Positions 26,580 to 36,443 are shown, counted from the stretch's first letter. The stretch: DNA of 64,000 bases from CAVSJR01 sp963728285 (GCA_963728285.1 CAVSJR010000003.1:186001-250000), one strand, 5' to 3'. Notes: generated by a model from the sequence alone, not told the origin. A program made the numbers and translations.

Positions 26580-27150
26580 GCGCATCGGCCCTCGCTCGAG
26601 CACGACGGGCGGATGCGGACGCGGCTTCGTCGGCGGCGGCTGTCCGCGACCCGCTCGAGGGCATCGGCGGCGCCCGCCGAGGCGCCGACCGAGGCGCCGC
26701 TCATCCCCGCCGGTGGCGGGCGAGCCGAGCGGGTCGCTGCCGGACGGGTGCACGCGTGCACGGATGGCGCGCCGGCGGCGCGGCGCAAGCGCCATCACCT
26801 CGGCTTCGTCCTGTTCGCCGCGGTCGTCGTCGGGCTGCTCGTGCTCGGGCTCGTCACGCTCAACGCGTTCGTCGCGCAGAGCTCCTTCCGCATCGACCAT
26901 CTACAGGCTCGCGTGGACGAGCAGTCTCAGCGCTACCTCGCGCTCGAGCGGCAGGCCGCTCACCTCTCCGCCCCAGGCCGGATCGCTGCGTGGGCCGGCC
27001 GGCACGAGATGCGAACCCCCGACGAGATCTCCGTCCTTCACGTGTCGGGGCCGCGCGACCCGGGCCGGGGAGATGCGCCCGCGGACGGAGTCGGGCGCCC
27101 TCGCGGCGGACCGCGTCTCGCTGAAGCCCATCGTCGAAGGCAGCGGGTGA
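26576..27150 (+). CDS. ftsL: Cell division protein FtsL, two frameshifts
   Basis: The reconstructed 190-residue FtsL starts at GTG 26576, overlapping the rsmH stop, with MSASALARARRADADAASSA. One extra base near 26655-26690 shifts it into the frame with PAEAPTEAPLIPAGGG and the membrane helix FVLFAAVVVGLLVLGLVTLN. This is followed by the short coiled coil IDHLQARVDEQSQRYLALER and the segment GRIAAWAGRHEMRTPDE. A second extra base in GGGG 27067-27070 hides the true end, ALAADRVSLKPIVEGSG with stop TGA overlapping the ftsI GTG. Taken literally, the second shift fuses FtsL to FtsI. FtsL is a bitopic divisome protein that works with FtsQ and regulates FtsW-FtsI. The first shift is less certain; ATG 26613 is the alternative start. 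Confidence 0.72.
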
Positions 27151-28862
27151 GGCGACCACAGCTCGCCCGGTTGCTGGTGCTGCTCGTCGCGTTCGCGTTC
27201 GCGCTTGCGGGCATCGTCGGAAGGCTCGTGGTGCTCCAGGTGGGGGAGCACGACACCTTCAGCGCGCTCGGCGCGGAGCAGCGGGTGCGCCGCTTCGAGC
27301 TGCCGGCCGCACGCGGGCGTATCCTCGACCGCTCGGGCGAGCCACTCGCCCTCTCGCTGCAAGCGCAGGACATCTACGCCGACCGCGACTACATCTCCGA
27401 CCCCGCCGGCACGGCGGAGGCGCTCGCGCCGCTGCTCGGCGATCGCCCGCAGCGAATCGAGCGCGTGCTCAGGGCGGATGGGCCCTCGTTCGTCTACATC
27501 GCCCAGCAGGTCGACGAGCGCGTGGCGGCCAAGGCCGAGCGCCTCGAGCTTCCCGGCATCGGCTTCCTTCCGGTGAGCAAGCGGTACTACCCGGCCGGCG
27601 ACGTGGCGTCGCAGGTACTCGGGTTCGTCGGTCTCGACGGCGCGGGCCTTTCGGGGCTGGAGCTGCAGTACCAGTCGACCCTGTCGGGGACCCCGGGAGA
27701 ACGTGTGCAGGAGATGGATCCGGACGGGCGACCCATCGCGTCGGGGGTCAGCTCCGAACGGACGCCGGTGCCCGGCCGGGACGTCGTCACGACGATCGAC
27801 CGGCCGCTGCAGTACCAGGTGCAGGCGGCGCTCGCGGAATCGGTCGCCCGCAATCGCGCGAGGGGCGGAACCGTCATCGTCATGAATCCGCACGACGGGG
27901 ACGTCTACGCCATGGCCACCTTCCCCGGCTTCGACCCGAATCGCTTCCAGGACGCCTCCGAGGAGGACTATCGAAACCGCGCGATCACCGACGTGTTCGA
28001 GCCGGGTTCGGTGAACAAGGTGATCACGGCGGCAGCCGCCGTCGAGGAGCGCGCGTTGCCGCTGGACGAGCAGCTGGTCGTCCCCGACCGAATCCAGGTC
28101 GGGTCCGCGACCATCAACGACTCACACGACCATCCCGTCGAGCAGATGACGCTCGGCGACATCATCGCCCAGTCGAGCAACGTCGGCATCACCGAGGTCG
28201 CCGATCGCCTCGGGAGCGGGCCGCTCGCGTCGTACCTGACGACGTTCGGATTCGGCCGCCCCACCGGCGTGGACTTCCCGGGGGAGGCGCCGGGCGCGCT
28301 GCTTCCCCTCCTTCAATGGTCGGAGACGAGTCGTGCGACGTTCGCCTTCGGCCAGGGCATCTCCGCGACCCCGCTTCAGATGGCTGCGGTGTACGCGACC
28401 GTGGCCAACGACGGCGTCTGGATACAGCCGAGGCTGGCGCGCGGCACGGTGGACGAGCAGGGGCGCTACGACCCGTTCACGGCATCCCCCTCGCACAGGG
28501 TGGTCTCGCCCGACACCGCCGACGTCGTGTCGAGCATGCTGGCCTACGTCGTCGAGCACGGGACGGGAACGGCGGCGCGCATCGAGGGGTATCAGGTGGC
28601 CGGCAAGACCGGAACGGCGCGGATCCCCTACGCGGATCGCGCCGGCTACTCGCACCGGTACGTGGCCTCCTTCATGGGATTCCTCCCCGCCGGCGACCCC
28701 CAGGTCGTCATCGTCTCCATCCTCGATGAGCCCGCCACCGTCTACGGCGGCATCGCGGCCGCTCCTCTGTTCCAGCAAGTTGCCCGGTACGCGATCCAGC
28801 GGCTCCGCATCCCGCCGGGACACAGGCTCCCGCTTCCCCCGCACGCTCTGCCCGTCGGATGA
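27147..28862 (+). CDS. ftsI: Peptidoglycan transpeptidase FtsI (PBP3)
   Basis: A 571-aa class B penicillin-binding protein. One N-terminal membrane helix (LARLLVLLVAFAFALAGIVG) is followed by the pedestal domain with AARGRILDRSGEPLALS. The transpeptidase domain has VFEPGSVNKVITAAAAVEE (SxxK nucleophile), IAQSSNVGITEVADRLG (SxN) and YQVAGKTGTARIPYA (KTG). It crosslinks septal peptidoglycan with FtsW. The GTG at 27147 overlaps the proposed ftsL stop as GTGA. The upstream reading frame is open in this sequence only because of an apparent extra base in ftsL. It overlaps murE by four bases (ATGA). Confidence 0.94.
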   Translation: MRRPQLARLLVLLVAFAFALAGIVGRLVVLQVGEHDTFSALGAEQRVRRFELPAARGRILDRSGEPLALSLQAQDIYADRDYISDPAGTAEALAPLLGDRPQRIERVLRADGPSFVYIAQQVDERVAAKAERLELPGIGFLPVSKRYYPAGDVASQVLGFVGLDGAGLSGLELQYQSTLSGTPGERVQEMDPDGRPIASGVSSERTPVPGRDVVTTIDRPLQYQVQAALAESVARNRARGGTVIVMNPHDGDVYAMATFPGFDPNRFQDASEEDYRNRAITDVFEPGSVNKVITAAAAVEERALPLDEQLVVPDRIQVGSATINDSHDHPVEQMTLGDIIAQSSNVGITEVADRLGSGPLASYLTTFGFGRPTGVDFPGEAPGALLPLLQWSETSRATFAFGQGISATPLQMAAVYATVANDGVWIQPRLARGTVDEQGRYDPFTASPSHRVVSPDTADVVSSMLAYVVEHGTGTAARIEGYQVAGKTGTARIPYADRAGYSHRYVASFMGFLPAGDPQVVIVSILDEPATVYGGIAAAPLFQQVARYAIQRLRIPPGHRLPLPPHALPVG

Positions 28863-30379
28863 ACGGCGCAACCCGCGAATCCGGTGCGACGGTAAGCTCA
28901 GTCCCCTTGACGTTCGCACCCCCTCCCGCACAGCCGCTCGCCGACGTGACGAGCGAGCTTCCCGTCCGCGAGCTCCGGGGGAACGGGGCAACCGCCGTCT
29001 CGGACGTGACGTTCCGCTCGGATGAGGCAGCCCCCGGCTCCCTGTTCTTCTGTGTGCCCGGCGATCGCGCCGACGGACACGACTTCGCGGCCGACGCGAT
29101 CTCGCGCGGCGCGGCGGCGCTCGTGGTGGAGCGATGGCTGCCGGCGAAGGTCCCACAGGTTCGCGTCCCCGTCGTTCGCGAGAGCATGGGGCCGGTCTCG
29201 GCCGCGTTCTTCGATCACCCCGCCCGGCTCATGCGCACCGTCGGCGTCACGGGGACGAACGGAAAGACGACGGTCACGTATCTCCTGGAGTCGATCCTTC
29301 AAGAGGCTGGGCTCGTTGCGGCCCTCATCGGGACGACGGGCGCGCGGATCGGCGGCGAGCCGGTCCCGTTCGCCAGGACGACGCCGGAGGCGCCGGACCT
29401 GCAGCGACTGCTCGCGCGGATGGTCGCCCGCGGCGTGGGCGGCGTTGCGCTCGAGGTCTCCTCGCACGGGCTGGATCAGCACCGGGTCGATGGGACCTCC
29501 TTCGACGCGGCCGTCTTCACGAACCTCAGCCAGGACCACCTCGACTACCACGGGACGATGGACGAGTACTTCGCGGCCAAGGCCCGACTCTTCACGCCCG
29601 CCCTCGCGGCACGCGCCGCGATCGGCATCGACTCGTCGTGGGGCGAGCGGATGGTGGAGGCGTGCGAGATCCCCGCCACCACGTTCGGACGGAGCCGCGG
29701 CGCCGATCTTCGCGCGACGGACGTGTCCGTCTCGGCCGCGGGCGTCTCGTTCGAGGTCGGCGGCGTGCACGTGGCCTCCCCGCTGCGTGGCGACTTCAAC
29801 GTCTCGAACTGTCTCGCGGCGTTCGCCGCCGCCCGCGTCCTCGGGATCGATCCGGAGGCGATCGTTCGGGGCATCGCCGGAGTCGCGAACGTCTCCGGGA
29901 GGATGGAGCGCGTCGACGCCGGGCAACCCTTCCTCGTCCTCGTCGACTACGCCCACACGCCCGAGGGCCTCGACCGCGTGCTGCACGCGGCGCGGTCCCT
30001 CGGCGCCGGCCGCGTGCTCGTCGTCTTCGGCTGCGGCGGCGACCGCGATCGAGCGAAGCGGTTCCCGATGGGCAGGGCCGCGACTGCCGGCGCCGATTAC
30101 GCGGTCATCACGAGCGACAACCCTCGATCGGAGGATCCCGATGCGATCATCGCCGAGGTCGAGCGAGGCGCTCGGGAGGGTGGGGGCTCCTACGTCGTGG
30201 AGCCGGACCGGCGCACGGCGATCCGGCTCGCCCTCCGTGCCGCGGGGCCCCGGGACGTGGTCGTCATCGCGGGAAAGGGCCACGAGACGGGACAGGAGTT
30301 CGCCGACGGATCCGTTGCGTTCGACGATCGGGTGGTCGCGGCGCAGGAGTTGCGCGCGCTGCAGGGGGAGGCGTCGTGA
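28859..30379 (+). CDS. murE: UDP-MurNAc-L-Ala-D-Glu:meso-diaminopimelate ligase MurE
   Basis: A 506-aa Mur ligase. GVTGTNGKTTVTYLLESILQ is the P-loop, LEVSSHGLDQHRVDG and FTNLSQDHLDYHGTMDEYFA the central-domain signatures including the carbamylated-Lys region, and FLVLVDYAHTPEGLDRVL the C-terminal domain. ITSDNPRSEDPDAIIAEVE holds DNPR, the motif for meso-diaminopimelate rather than L-lysine. It adds the third stem amino acid in the cytoplasm. The ATG at 28859 overlaps the ftsI stop. TAAGCT (28892-28897), eight bases before an in-frame TTG at 28906, could be an internal promoter with a leaderless start, but the ATG is kept. Confidence 0.95.
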   Translation: MNGATRESGATVSSVPLTFAPPPAQPLADVTSELPVRELRGNGATAVSDVTFRSDEAAPGSLFFCVPGDRADGHDFAADAISRGAAALVVERWLPAKVPQVRVPVVRESMGPVSAAFFDHPARLMRTVGVTGTNGKTTVTYLLESILQEAGLVAALIGTTGARIGGEPVPFARTTPEAPDLQRLLARMVARGVGGVALEVSSHGLDQHRVDGTSFDAAVFTNLSQDHLDYHGTMDEYFAAKARLFTPALAARAAIGIDSSWGERMVEACEIPATTFGRSRGADLRATDVSVSAAGVSFEVGGVHVASPLRGDFNVSNCLAAFAAARVLGIDPEAIVRGIAGVANVSGRMERVDAGQPFLVLVDYAHTPEGLDRVLHAARSLGAGRVLVVFGCGGDRDRAKRFPMGRAATAGADYAVITSDNPRSEDPDAIIAEVERGAREGGGSYVVEPDRRTAIRLALRAAGPRDVVVIAGKGHETGQEFADGSVAFDDRVVAAQELRALQGEAS

Positions 30380-31740
30380 GGCAACGGCGCCTCTCGGAGA
30401 TCGCCGACGTCCTGGGGGGGAACGTCGAGGGCGCGGACGTCGTCGTGTCCTCCGTGGAGGTCGATAGCCGCCGGATCCGCCCCGGCGATCTCTTCGTCGC
30501 GATCCGAGGCGAGCGCGACGACGGACACGCCTACGTCGGCGATGCGTTCGCCGCCGGCGCGGTCGCGGCCATCGTCCGGGCCGGCGGGCCCACGGCCCCC
30601 GGCCCGACCGTGCGCGTCGACGAGACCGAGGGCGTGCTCCTGCGCCTCGCCGCCGAGGAGCGCGAAGCCATGACGGCGGTCGTCGTCGGCATCACCGGCG
30701 CCAACGGAAAGACGTCGACGAAGGACCTCGCCGCGGCCATCATCGGGACGCGGCTCCGGACCCATGCCAGCCCGGCGTCGTTCAACAACGAGGTGGGCGT
30801 CCCCTTGACGATCCTCGGCGCGCCGGACGCAACGGAGGCGCTCGTGCTCGAGATGGGCGCCCGCCGCGCCGGCGACGTCGAGCTCCTGTCGCGCGTCGCA
30901 CGTCCGGACGTGGTCGTCGTCACGAACGTCGGCGTCGCGCACATGGAGATCTTCGGGTCCTGGGACGCGATCGTGCGCTCCGCCGCGGAGCCCGTCGCCG
31001 CGCTCGGCCGCGACGGCGTGGCCGTCCTGAACGCGGACGACCCGATCGTCCGGGATCTTCGCCGGCCACCGCCGGAACGCACGGTGTTGTTCGGAACGTC
31101 CGAGGAGGCCGACGTGCGCGCGAGCGACGTCCGGCTCGACGACGGCGGCCGGGCGTCGTTCTCCCTCGACGTCGGCGGGCAGCGCGAGCCGGTGGCGCTC
31201 GGGATCCCCGGCGAGCACATGGTGTCCAACGCGCTCGCCGCGGCCGCCGCCGCGACCTCCGTCGGGATGACGCTCGCCGAATGCTCCGCCGGGCTGAAGG
31301 GCGCCTCGGTCTCGGCGTGGCGGATGGAGACGTTCACGACCGACGGCGGGCTGGTGATCGTGAACGACGCCTACAACGCGAACCCGGAATCGATGGCGGC
31401 GGGGCTCAAGGCCGCGCGCTGGATCGCCCGGGGGACTCGTCTGGTCGCCATCCTCGGGCCCATGGCGGAGCTGGGGCCCGTGGCGCTCGAGGAGCACGAG
31501 CGCCTCGGCGACCTCGCGGCCCGACTGCGGGTCGACCGGCTGATCGCCGTGGGCGAGGATGCGCGTCCGATCGCGATGGCGGCGATCCGGCAGGGATCCG
31601 GGCCGGACGACGTCGTCGTGGTCGACACGCCGGAGGAGGCCGCCGCCGCCGTGCGAGCGTGGGCCGTCGCCGGCGACGTCGTGTTCATCAAGGGGTCCCG
31701 AGTCGCCGGGCTCGAGCGGGTCGCGGAGGCGCTTCGGTGA
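30376..31740 (+). CDS. murF: UDP-MurNAc-tripeptide:D-Ala-D-Ala ligase MurF
   Basis: A 454-aa Mur ligase. SRRIRPGDLFVAIRGERDDG is the N-terminal domain, GITGANGKTSTKDLAAAIIG the P-loop, SFNNEVGVPLTILG and VLEMGARRAGDVELLSRVAR are MurF-specific, and VTNVGVAHMEIFGS and VNDAYNANPESMAAGLKAA are the later signatures. It completes the UDP-MurNAc-pentapeptide. The GTG at 30376 overlaps the murE stop as GTGA, and the stop overlaps mraY the same way, so translation is coupled. Confidence 0.95.
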   Translation: MRQRRLSEIADVLGGNVEGADVVVSSVEVDSRRIRPGDLFVAIRGERDDGHAYVGDAFAAGAVAAIVRAGGPTAPGPTVRVDETEGVLLRLAAEEREAMTAVVVGITGANGKTSTKDLAAAIIGTRLRTHASPASFNNEVGVPLTILGAPDATEALVLEMGARRAGDVELLSRVARPDVVVVTNVGVAHMEIFGSWDAIVRSAAEPVAALGRDGVAVLNADDPIVRDLRRPPPERTVLFGTSEEADVRASDVRLDDGGRASFSLDVGGQREPVALGIPGEHMVSNALAAAAAATSVGMTLAECSAGLKGASVSAWRMETFTTDGGLVIVNDAYNANPESMAAGLKAARWIARGTRLVAILGPMAELGPVALEEHERLGDLAARLRVDRLIAVGEDARPIAMAAIRQGSGPDDVVVVDTPEEAAAAVRAWAVAGDVVFIKGSRVAGLERVAEALR

Positions 31741-32780
31741 CGCCGATCCTGATCGCCGCGGCCGTCGGATTGCTCGTGACCCTGCTCGGCACGCCCTTCG
31801 CCATCCGCGTGTTCCGCCTCAGGGGCTGGGGGCAGCGGATCCGCGAGGATGGGCCGCACACCCACCTCGAGAAGATGGGCACGCCGACGATGGGAGGCAT
31901 GGTCATCCTCGCGGGCATCGTCGCCGCCTATCTGGTCACGCGGTTCGTCTTCCAGGACATGACCGCCGCGGGCCTGTCGATCCTGTTCGCCACCGTGGGC
32001 CTCGGGGTCGTCGGATTCGTCGACGACTACATCAAGGTGTCGCGCCGGCGCTCGCTCGGGCTGTCGAAGGGCGCCAAGGTCGCGGGCCAGGCCGTGGTCG
32101 CCATCACGTTCGCGGTGATGACGGTGAACCTCGCGGGATCGTCCACGCACCTGTCGTTCATTCGCGACACCGGCCTGCGGCTCGGCCTCGGCGTCTTCGT
32201 GGTGTGGGTCTTCTTGATGCTGGCGGCGACCTCGAACGCGGTGAACCTGACCGATGGGCTCGACGGGCTGGCCTCGGGCTCCTCCATCCTGGTGCTGTCC
32301 GGCTTCGTGTTCATCGCGTTCTGGCAGTTCCGCCATCCCTGCCCCGGCCCCGCGTGTTACCCGATCGGGCTGGCGCCCGCACTGGACACGGCGATCATCG
32401 CCGCCGGCGCGACCGGAGCGGCCGCGGGGTTCCTCTGGTGGAACGCGGCCCCCGCGCGGATCTTCATGGGCGACACCGGATCGCTCGCCCTCGGGGGACT
32501 GCTCGGAGCGCTCGCCATCACGACCAGCACGCAGCTGCTGTTGGTGATCCTCGGTGGGCTCTTCGTCCTGGAGACCGTGTCGGTGATCGTCCAGGTCGTC
32601 GCCTTCCGCGTGTTCCATCGCCGCGTGCTTCGAATGGCGCCGATCCACCATCATTTCGAGCTGATGGGTTGGCCGGAGTTCACCGTGATCGTCCGCTTCT
32701 GGATCATCGCCGGCCTCGGCGTCGCCGTCGCCCTCGGCCTGTTCTACACCGACTTCATCGCGCGCGGAGGCGTGGGATGA
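31737..32780 (+). CDS. mraY: Phospho-MurNAc-pentapeptide transferase MraY
   Basis: A 347-aa polytopic membrane enzyme with about ten helices that makes lipid I. HTHLEKMGTPTMGGMVILAG is the N-terminal signature, GVVGFVDDYIKVSRRR the Asp-Asp catalytic loop, AVNLTDGLDGLASGSSI the second Asp region, ARIFMGDTGSLALGGLLGAL the third, and MAPIHHHFELMGWPE the His motif on the cytoplasmic side. The GTG at 31737 overlaps the murF stop and follows GCGGAGGCG. It overlaps murD by four bases. Confidence 0.96.
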   Translation: MTPILIAAAVGLLVTLLGTPFAIRVFRLRGWGQRIREDGPHTHLEKMGTPTMGGMVILAGIVAAYLVTRFVFQDMTAAGLSILFATVGLGVVGFVDDYIKVSRRRSLGLSKGAKVAGQAVVAITFAVMTVNLAGSSTHLSFIRDTGLRLGLGVFVVWVFLMLAATSNAVNLTDGLDGLASGSSILVLSGFVFIAFWQFRHPCPGPACYPIGLAPALDTAIIAAGATGAAAGFLWWNAAPARIFMGDTGSLALGGLLGALAITTSTQLLLVILGGLFVLETVSVIVQVVAFRVFHRRVLRMAPIHHHFELMGWPEFTVIVRFWIIAGLGVAVALGLFYTDFIARGGVG

Positions 32781-34120
32781 GCGGCCCCTTCGTCGATGAG
32801 CGCGTCGTGGTCGTCGGGACTGGCGCGAGCGGGCGGGCGGCGGCGCGCGTCCTCATCGAGGGCGGCGCGGAGGTCTGGGTGACCGAACGGGGCGACGCGC
32901 CACGGGACGGCGAGTTCGCCGCGCTCGGCGTCCCCGTCATGGCCGGCGGCCATCGAGAGGAGCACCTGGACGGATCGACCCTCGTGGTGACGAGCCCGGG
33001 CGTCCCGGAGGACGCGGACATCCTTCGGTGGGCGAGCGCGCGCGGGCTCCCCGTCTGGAGCGAGCTGGAGCTCGGCGCACGGCTGTGCACTGCGCCCTAC
33101 GTCGCGGTCACCGGGACGAACGGCAAGACGACGACGACCGAGCTCGTCGCCTCGTGCATGCGCGCCGACGGCCTGGACGCGGTGGCGTGCGGCAACATCG
33201 GACATCCGTTCTCCCTCGCCGCGGGCGAGGGCCGCGACGCGCTCGCGGTCGAGGCGTCGTCGTTCCAGCTCCGCTTCTCCGATTCCCTGCGTCCACGCGT
33301 GTCCGTGCTCTTGAATGTGAGCGAGGACCACCTCGACTGGCACGGCTCAATGGAGCGGTACGGCGAGGCCAAGGCGCGCATCTACCGGCTGCAATCGAAG
33401 GGGGATACCCACGTCGGCAATCGCGACGACGCGCGCGCGGCCGCGCTCTCCGAGGCCGCCCCCTGCGACCGGGTCTGGTTCGGGCTCGCCGAGCCGGGGC
33501 CCGGCGAGACGGGGTACCGGGGGTCGGACCTCGTGTCGCGCATCGCGGGCGACGCCTCGCTCGGGCCGGTCGATCCGGCGCGCGGGGCGGGCTTTCGGGC
33601 CGACGCGGCCGCGGCGGCGGCGGCCACGCTCGCGTTCGGCCTCCGGCCGTCCAGCGTCGCACAGGGCATCGAGTCCTTCACGCCCCTTCCTCACCGGGGG
33701 GAGGTGGTGGCGAGCCTTCGCGGCGTCCGCTTCGTCGACGACTCGAAGGCGACGAACCCGCACGCCGTGCTCGCGGCGCTCGACGGTCTGCGGAAGGTGG
33801 TCCTGATCGCCGGCGGGCTCGCGAAGGGGGTCGACCTGTCGCCGCTCGCGTCCGCGGCGCCCTCGCTCGATGCCGTCGTCGCGATCGGCGAGGCCTCGCG
33901 AGAGCTCGTCCGCATCTTCGACGGGCTCGTCGACGTTCGGGCCGAAGCCTCGATCGAGGATGCCGTGCGAGCGGCGTCCGGCCTCGCCGCGCCGGGAGGC
34001 ACGGTGCTCCTCGCGCCCGCCTGCGCGAGCCAGGACATGTTCCGCGATTACCGCGAGCGGGGCGACCGCTTCGCCGCCGAGGTGTATCGGCTCGCGAAGG
34101 AGGATGCCCTCGATGGCTAG
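32777..34120 (+). CDS. murD: UDP-MurNAc-L-Ala:D-glutamate ligase MurD
   Basis: A 447-aa Mur ligase. VVVVGTGASGRAAARVLIEG is the Rossmann N-terminus, VAVTGTNGKTTTTELVASCM the P-loop, ALAVEASSFQLRFSDSLRPR and LLNVSEDHLDWHGSMERYGE the middle-domain signatures, and RFVDDSKATNPHAVLAALDG and LLAPACASQDMFRDYRERGD the C-terminal domain. It adds D-Glu to UDP-MurNAc-L-Ala. The ATG at 32777 overlaps the mraY stop (ATGA). The ftsW ATG lies inside its last codons. Confidence 0.96.
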   Translation: MSGPFVDERVVVVGTGASGRAAARVLIEGGAEVWVTERGDAPRDGEFAALGVPVMAGGHREEHLDGSTLVVTSPGVPEDADILRWASARGLPVWSELELGARLCTAPYVAVTGTNGKTTTTELVASCMRADGLDAVACGNIGHPFSLAAGEGRDALAVEASSFQLRFSDSLRPRVSVLLNVSEDHLDWHGSMERYGEAKARIYRLQSKGDTHVGNRDDARAAALSEAAPCDRVWFGLAEPGPGETGYRGSDLVSRIAGDASLGPVDPARGAGFRADAAAAAAATLAFGLRPSSVAQGIESFTPLPHRGEVVASLRGVRFVDDSKATNPHAVLAALDGLRKVVLIAGGLAKGVDLSPLASAAPSLDAVVAIGEASRELVRIFDGLVDVRAEASIEDAVRAASGLAAPGGTVLLAPACASQDMFRDYRERGDRFAAEVYRLAKEDALDG

Positions 34121-35331
34121 CCGCGCCGTCTCCGCCCGCGCCTCGTCCAGGCTCCGACTCGTCCCGGCCGCGGCCGCGGGCTCGCGTGCGTCGAAGGCGG
34201 AGCGAGAGCGTGCCGGCACGCGCACCGTCCTCATGCTGCTGGTTCCGACGGCCCTGCTCCTCGGCGTCGGCCTGATCATGGTCTTCTCCGCCAGCTCGGT
34301 GGCCGCGTACGCGCGGTACGGGTCGAGCTTCCTCTTCGTTCAGCGCCAGGCCGTCTACGCGGGCGTGGGCGTCGCTGGGGCTGCTCCTGCTGTCCCGGAT
34401 GCCGTACGCGATCTGGAGCCGGCTCGCCGTCCCGTTCCTCGCCGCGACGGGGATCCTCCTGGTCCTCGTGCTTCACTCGGGCGCCGGCACCAGCGCCGGC
34501 GGGTCGTCGCGATGGCTCGCCGTCGGGCCCATCACCATCCAGCCCTCCGAGATCGTGAAGCTCGCGCTCGTCGCGTTCGCGGCGACCGTCCTCACGCGGA
34601 AGGCCGCCCTGCTCGACGACGTCGGCCACCTGCTGCTGCCGCTGCTCCCCGTCACCGCGCTCGTGTGCTGGCTCGTGATGAGGCAGCCGGACCTCGGCAC
34701 CACGGTGATCCTCGCCGGCACCATCTTCGTGCTGCTGTTCATCGCCGGCGTCCGCCTGCGGTATCTGGGCATCGCCGGGATCGCGGGGGTGGCGATCGGC
34801 TGGATCCTCATCATGAGCGCCGCCTACCGCCGGGCCAGATTCCTGTCGTTCCTCTCGCCCTGGAACGATCCGCAGAACGCCGGGTACCACCTGATCCAGT
34901 CCTACATCGCGCTCGGCTCCGGCGGCCTGTTCGGGGTCGGCCTCGGGGCCAGCCGCCAGAAATGGATGTATGTGCCGAACGCGCATACCGACTTCATCTT
35001 CTCGATCCTCGGCGAGGAGCTCGGGCTCCTCGTCGCGATCTGCGTGCTCGGCCTGTTCGGGGTGCTCCTGTACGGGGGCATCCGCGTCGCGTCGCGCGCA
35101 CCGGACACGTTCGGACGCCTCCTCGCGTCCGGGATCGTGGCGTGGCTGGGCCTCCAGACCATCGTGAACCTGGGGGCGGTGACGGGCCTGCTTCCCATCA
35201 CGGGCGTGCCGCTGCCCCTGCTGTCCTACGGCGGCTCATCGCTGGTGGTGACCCTCGGGGCGATCGGCATCCTGGTCAACATCGCCCGGACGCCGGCCGT
35301 GGCCGCGCGGAGGCGGAAGGACCCGACGTGA
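34113..35331 (+). CDS. ftsW: Lipid II polymerase FtsW, frameshifted
   Basis: The 405-residue SEDS glycosyltransferase of the divisome, after removing one G from GGGG at 34377-34380. The first part, from ATG 34113, has an Ala/Arg-rich cytoplasmic tail, the helix VLMLLVPTALLLGVGLIMVF and then SASSVAAYARYGSSFLFVQR. After the shift LLLLSRMPYAIWSRLAV continues with SSRWLAVGPITIQPSEIVKL, MRQPDLGTTVILAGTIFVLL and HTDFIFSILGEELGLLVAIC (catalytic loop), and ends GVPLPLLSYGGSSLVVTLGA. About ten helices in total. The start overlaps murD by eight bases, and the stop overlaps murG (GTGA). Confidence 0.92.
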
Positions 35332-36443
35332 GGGTCGTCGTCGCCGGCGGTGGGACGGCGGGACACGTGTTCCCCGCCCTGGCCCTGGCGCACACGCTCG
35401 CCGCCGAGCACGGCGCGGACGTTCGTTTCCTCGGCACGGCGACGGGGCTCGAGTCGCGTCTCGTCCCGGCCGCCGGATTTCCGTTCACCGCCGTGGAGGC
35501 CAAACCGCTCGAGCGGCGACTGTCACCCCGATCGCTCGGCGCGCCCGTCACGGCCGTCCGCTCGGTCGCCGCATGTGGATCCGTCGTTCGAGGCGCGGAC
35601 GTCGTGGTCGGCGTCGGTGGATACGTGAGCGTGCCGGCCGTCCTCGCCGCATGGCGCGCGAAGCGCCCGGTCGTGCTCCACGAGCAGAACGCGGTGCCGG
35701 GGCTCGCCAACCGCCTGTTGGCCCGGCGGGCCGACGTCGCCTGCGTGTCGTTCGCGGAGTCGGCGGCCCTGCTGCCGAGGCGGACGCCCACGGTGGTGAC
35801 CGGAAACCCGGTCCGCCGCGAGATCCTGGCCGTCCCGGCCGACCGCGATGCGCTCGCCTCGGCGGCGATGGACGAGCTCGACCTCGACGCCGCGCGCCGA
35901 ACCGTCCTCATCTTCGGCGGGAGTCAGGGCGCGTTGCGCATCGACCGCGCCGTGTCGGGTGCGATGGAGCTGCTGCGCGATCGCGCGGACCTTCAGCTCC
36001 TCGTGCTCACCGGTGCGGCGCATCTCGCGGACGTGGCCGCCGCGGCGCGGCGGATGCCGCACCTGCTCGTGAAGGCGATTCCGTTCCTGCAGCGAATGGA
36101 GCTGGCCTACGCGGCCGCGGATGTCGTGGTCGCCCGAGCCGGCGCGTCGACGATCGCGGAGGTGACCGTCTGCGGCCTTCCCTCGATCCTGGTCCCGTAT
36201 CCGCACGCGACCGCGAATCATCAGGAGGCCAATGCCCGCGCCGTCGAACGCGCGGGCGCGTCGACGATCGTTCCCGATCGGGTCCTCACGCCGGAGCTGC
36301 TCGCCCGGCGCATGACGGCGCTGCTCGACGACGAGCCGCGGCTCGGCCGCATGGGCGAGTGCGCGTCCGCGTGGTCGAGGCCGGACGCCACGGCGGCGCT
36401 CGCCGAGCAGGTGGTCGGGGCCGCGCGAGAGGCCGGACGATGA
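35328..36443 (+). CDS. murG: UDP-GlcNAc:lipid I N-acetylglucosaminyltransferase MurG
   Basis: A 371-aa GT-B glycosyltransferase. VVVAGGGTAGHVFPALALAH is the glycine-rich loop for lipid I, VVGVGGYVSVPAVLAAWRAK and VLHEQNAVPGLANRLLARRA the N-domain signatures, VLIFGGSQGALRIDRAVSGA the UDP-GlcNAc region, and VVARAGASTIAEVTVCGLPS with ILVPYPHATANHQEANARAV the C-domain motif. It makes lipid II at the inner membrane face. The GTG at 35328 overlaps the ftsW stop; the stop overlaps murC (ATGA). Confidence 0.96.
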   Translation: MRVVVAGGGTAGHVFPALALAHTLAAEHGADVRFLGTATGLESRLVPAAGFPFTAVEAKPLERRLSPRSLGAPVTAVRSVAACGSVVRGADVVVGVGGYVSVPAVLAAWRAKRPVVLHEQNAVPGLANRLLARRADVACVSFAESAALLPRRTPTVVTGNPVRREILAVPADRDALASAAMDELDLDAARRTVLIFGGSQGALRIDRAVSGAMELLRDRADLQLLVLTGAAHLADVAAAARRMPHLLVKAIPFLQRMELAYAAADVVVARAGASTIAEVTVCGLPSILVPYPHATANHQEANARAVERAGASTIVPDRVLTPELLARRMTALLDDEPRLGRMGECASAWSRPDATAALAEQVVGAAREAGR

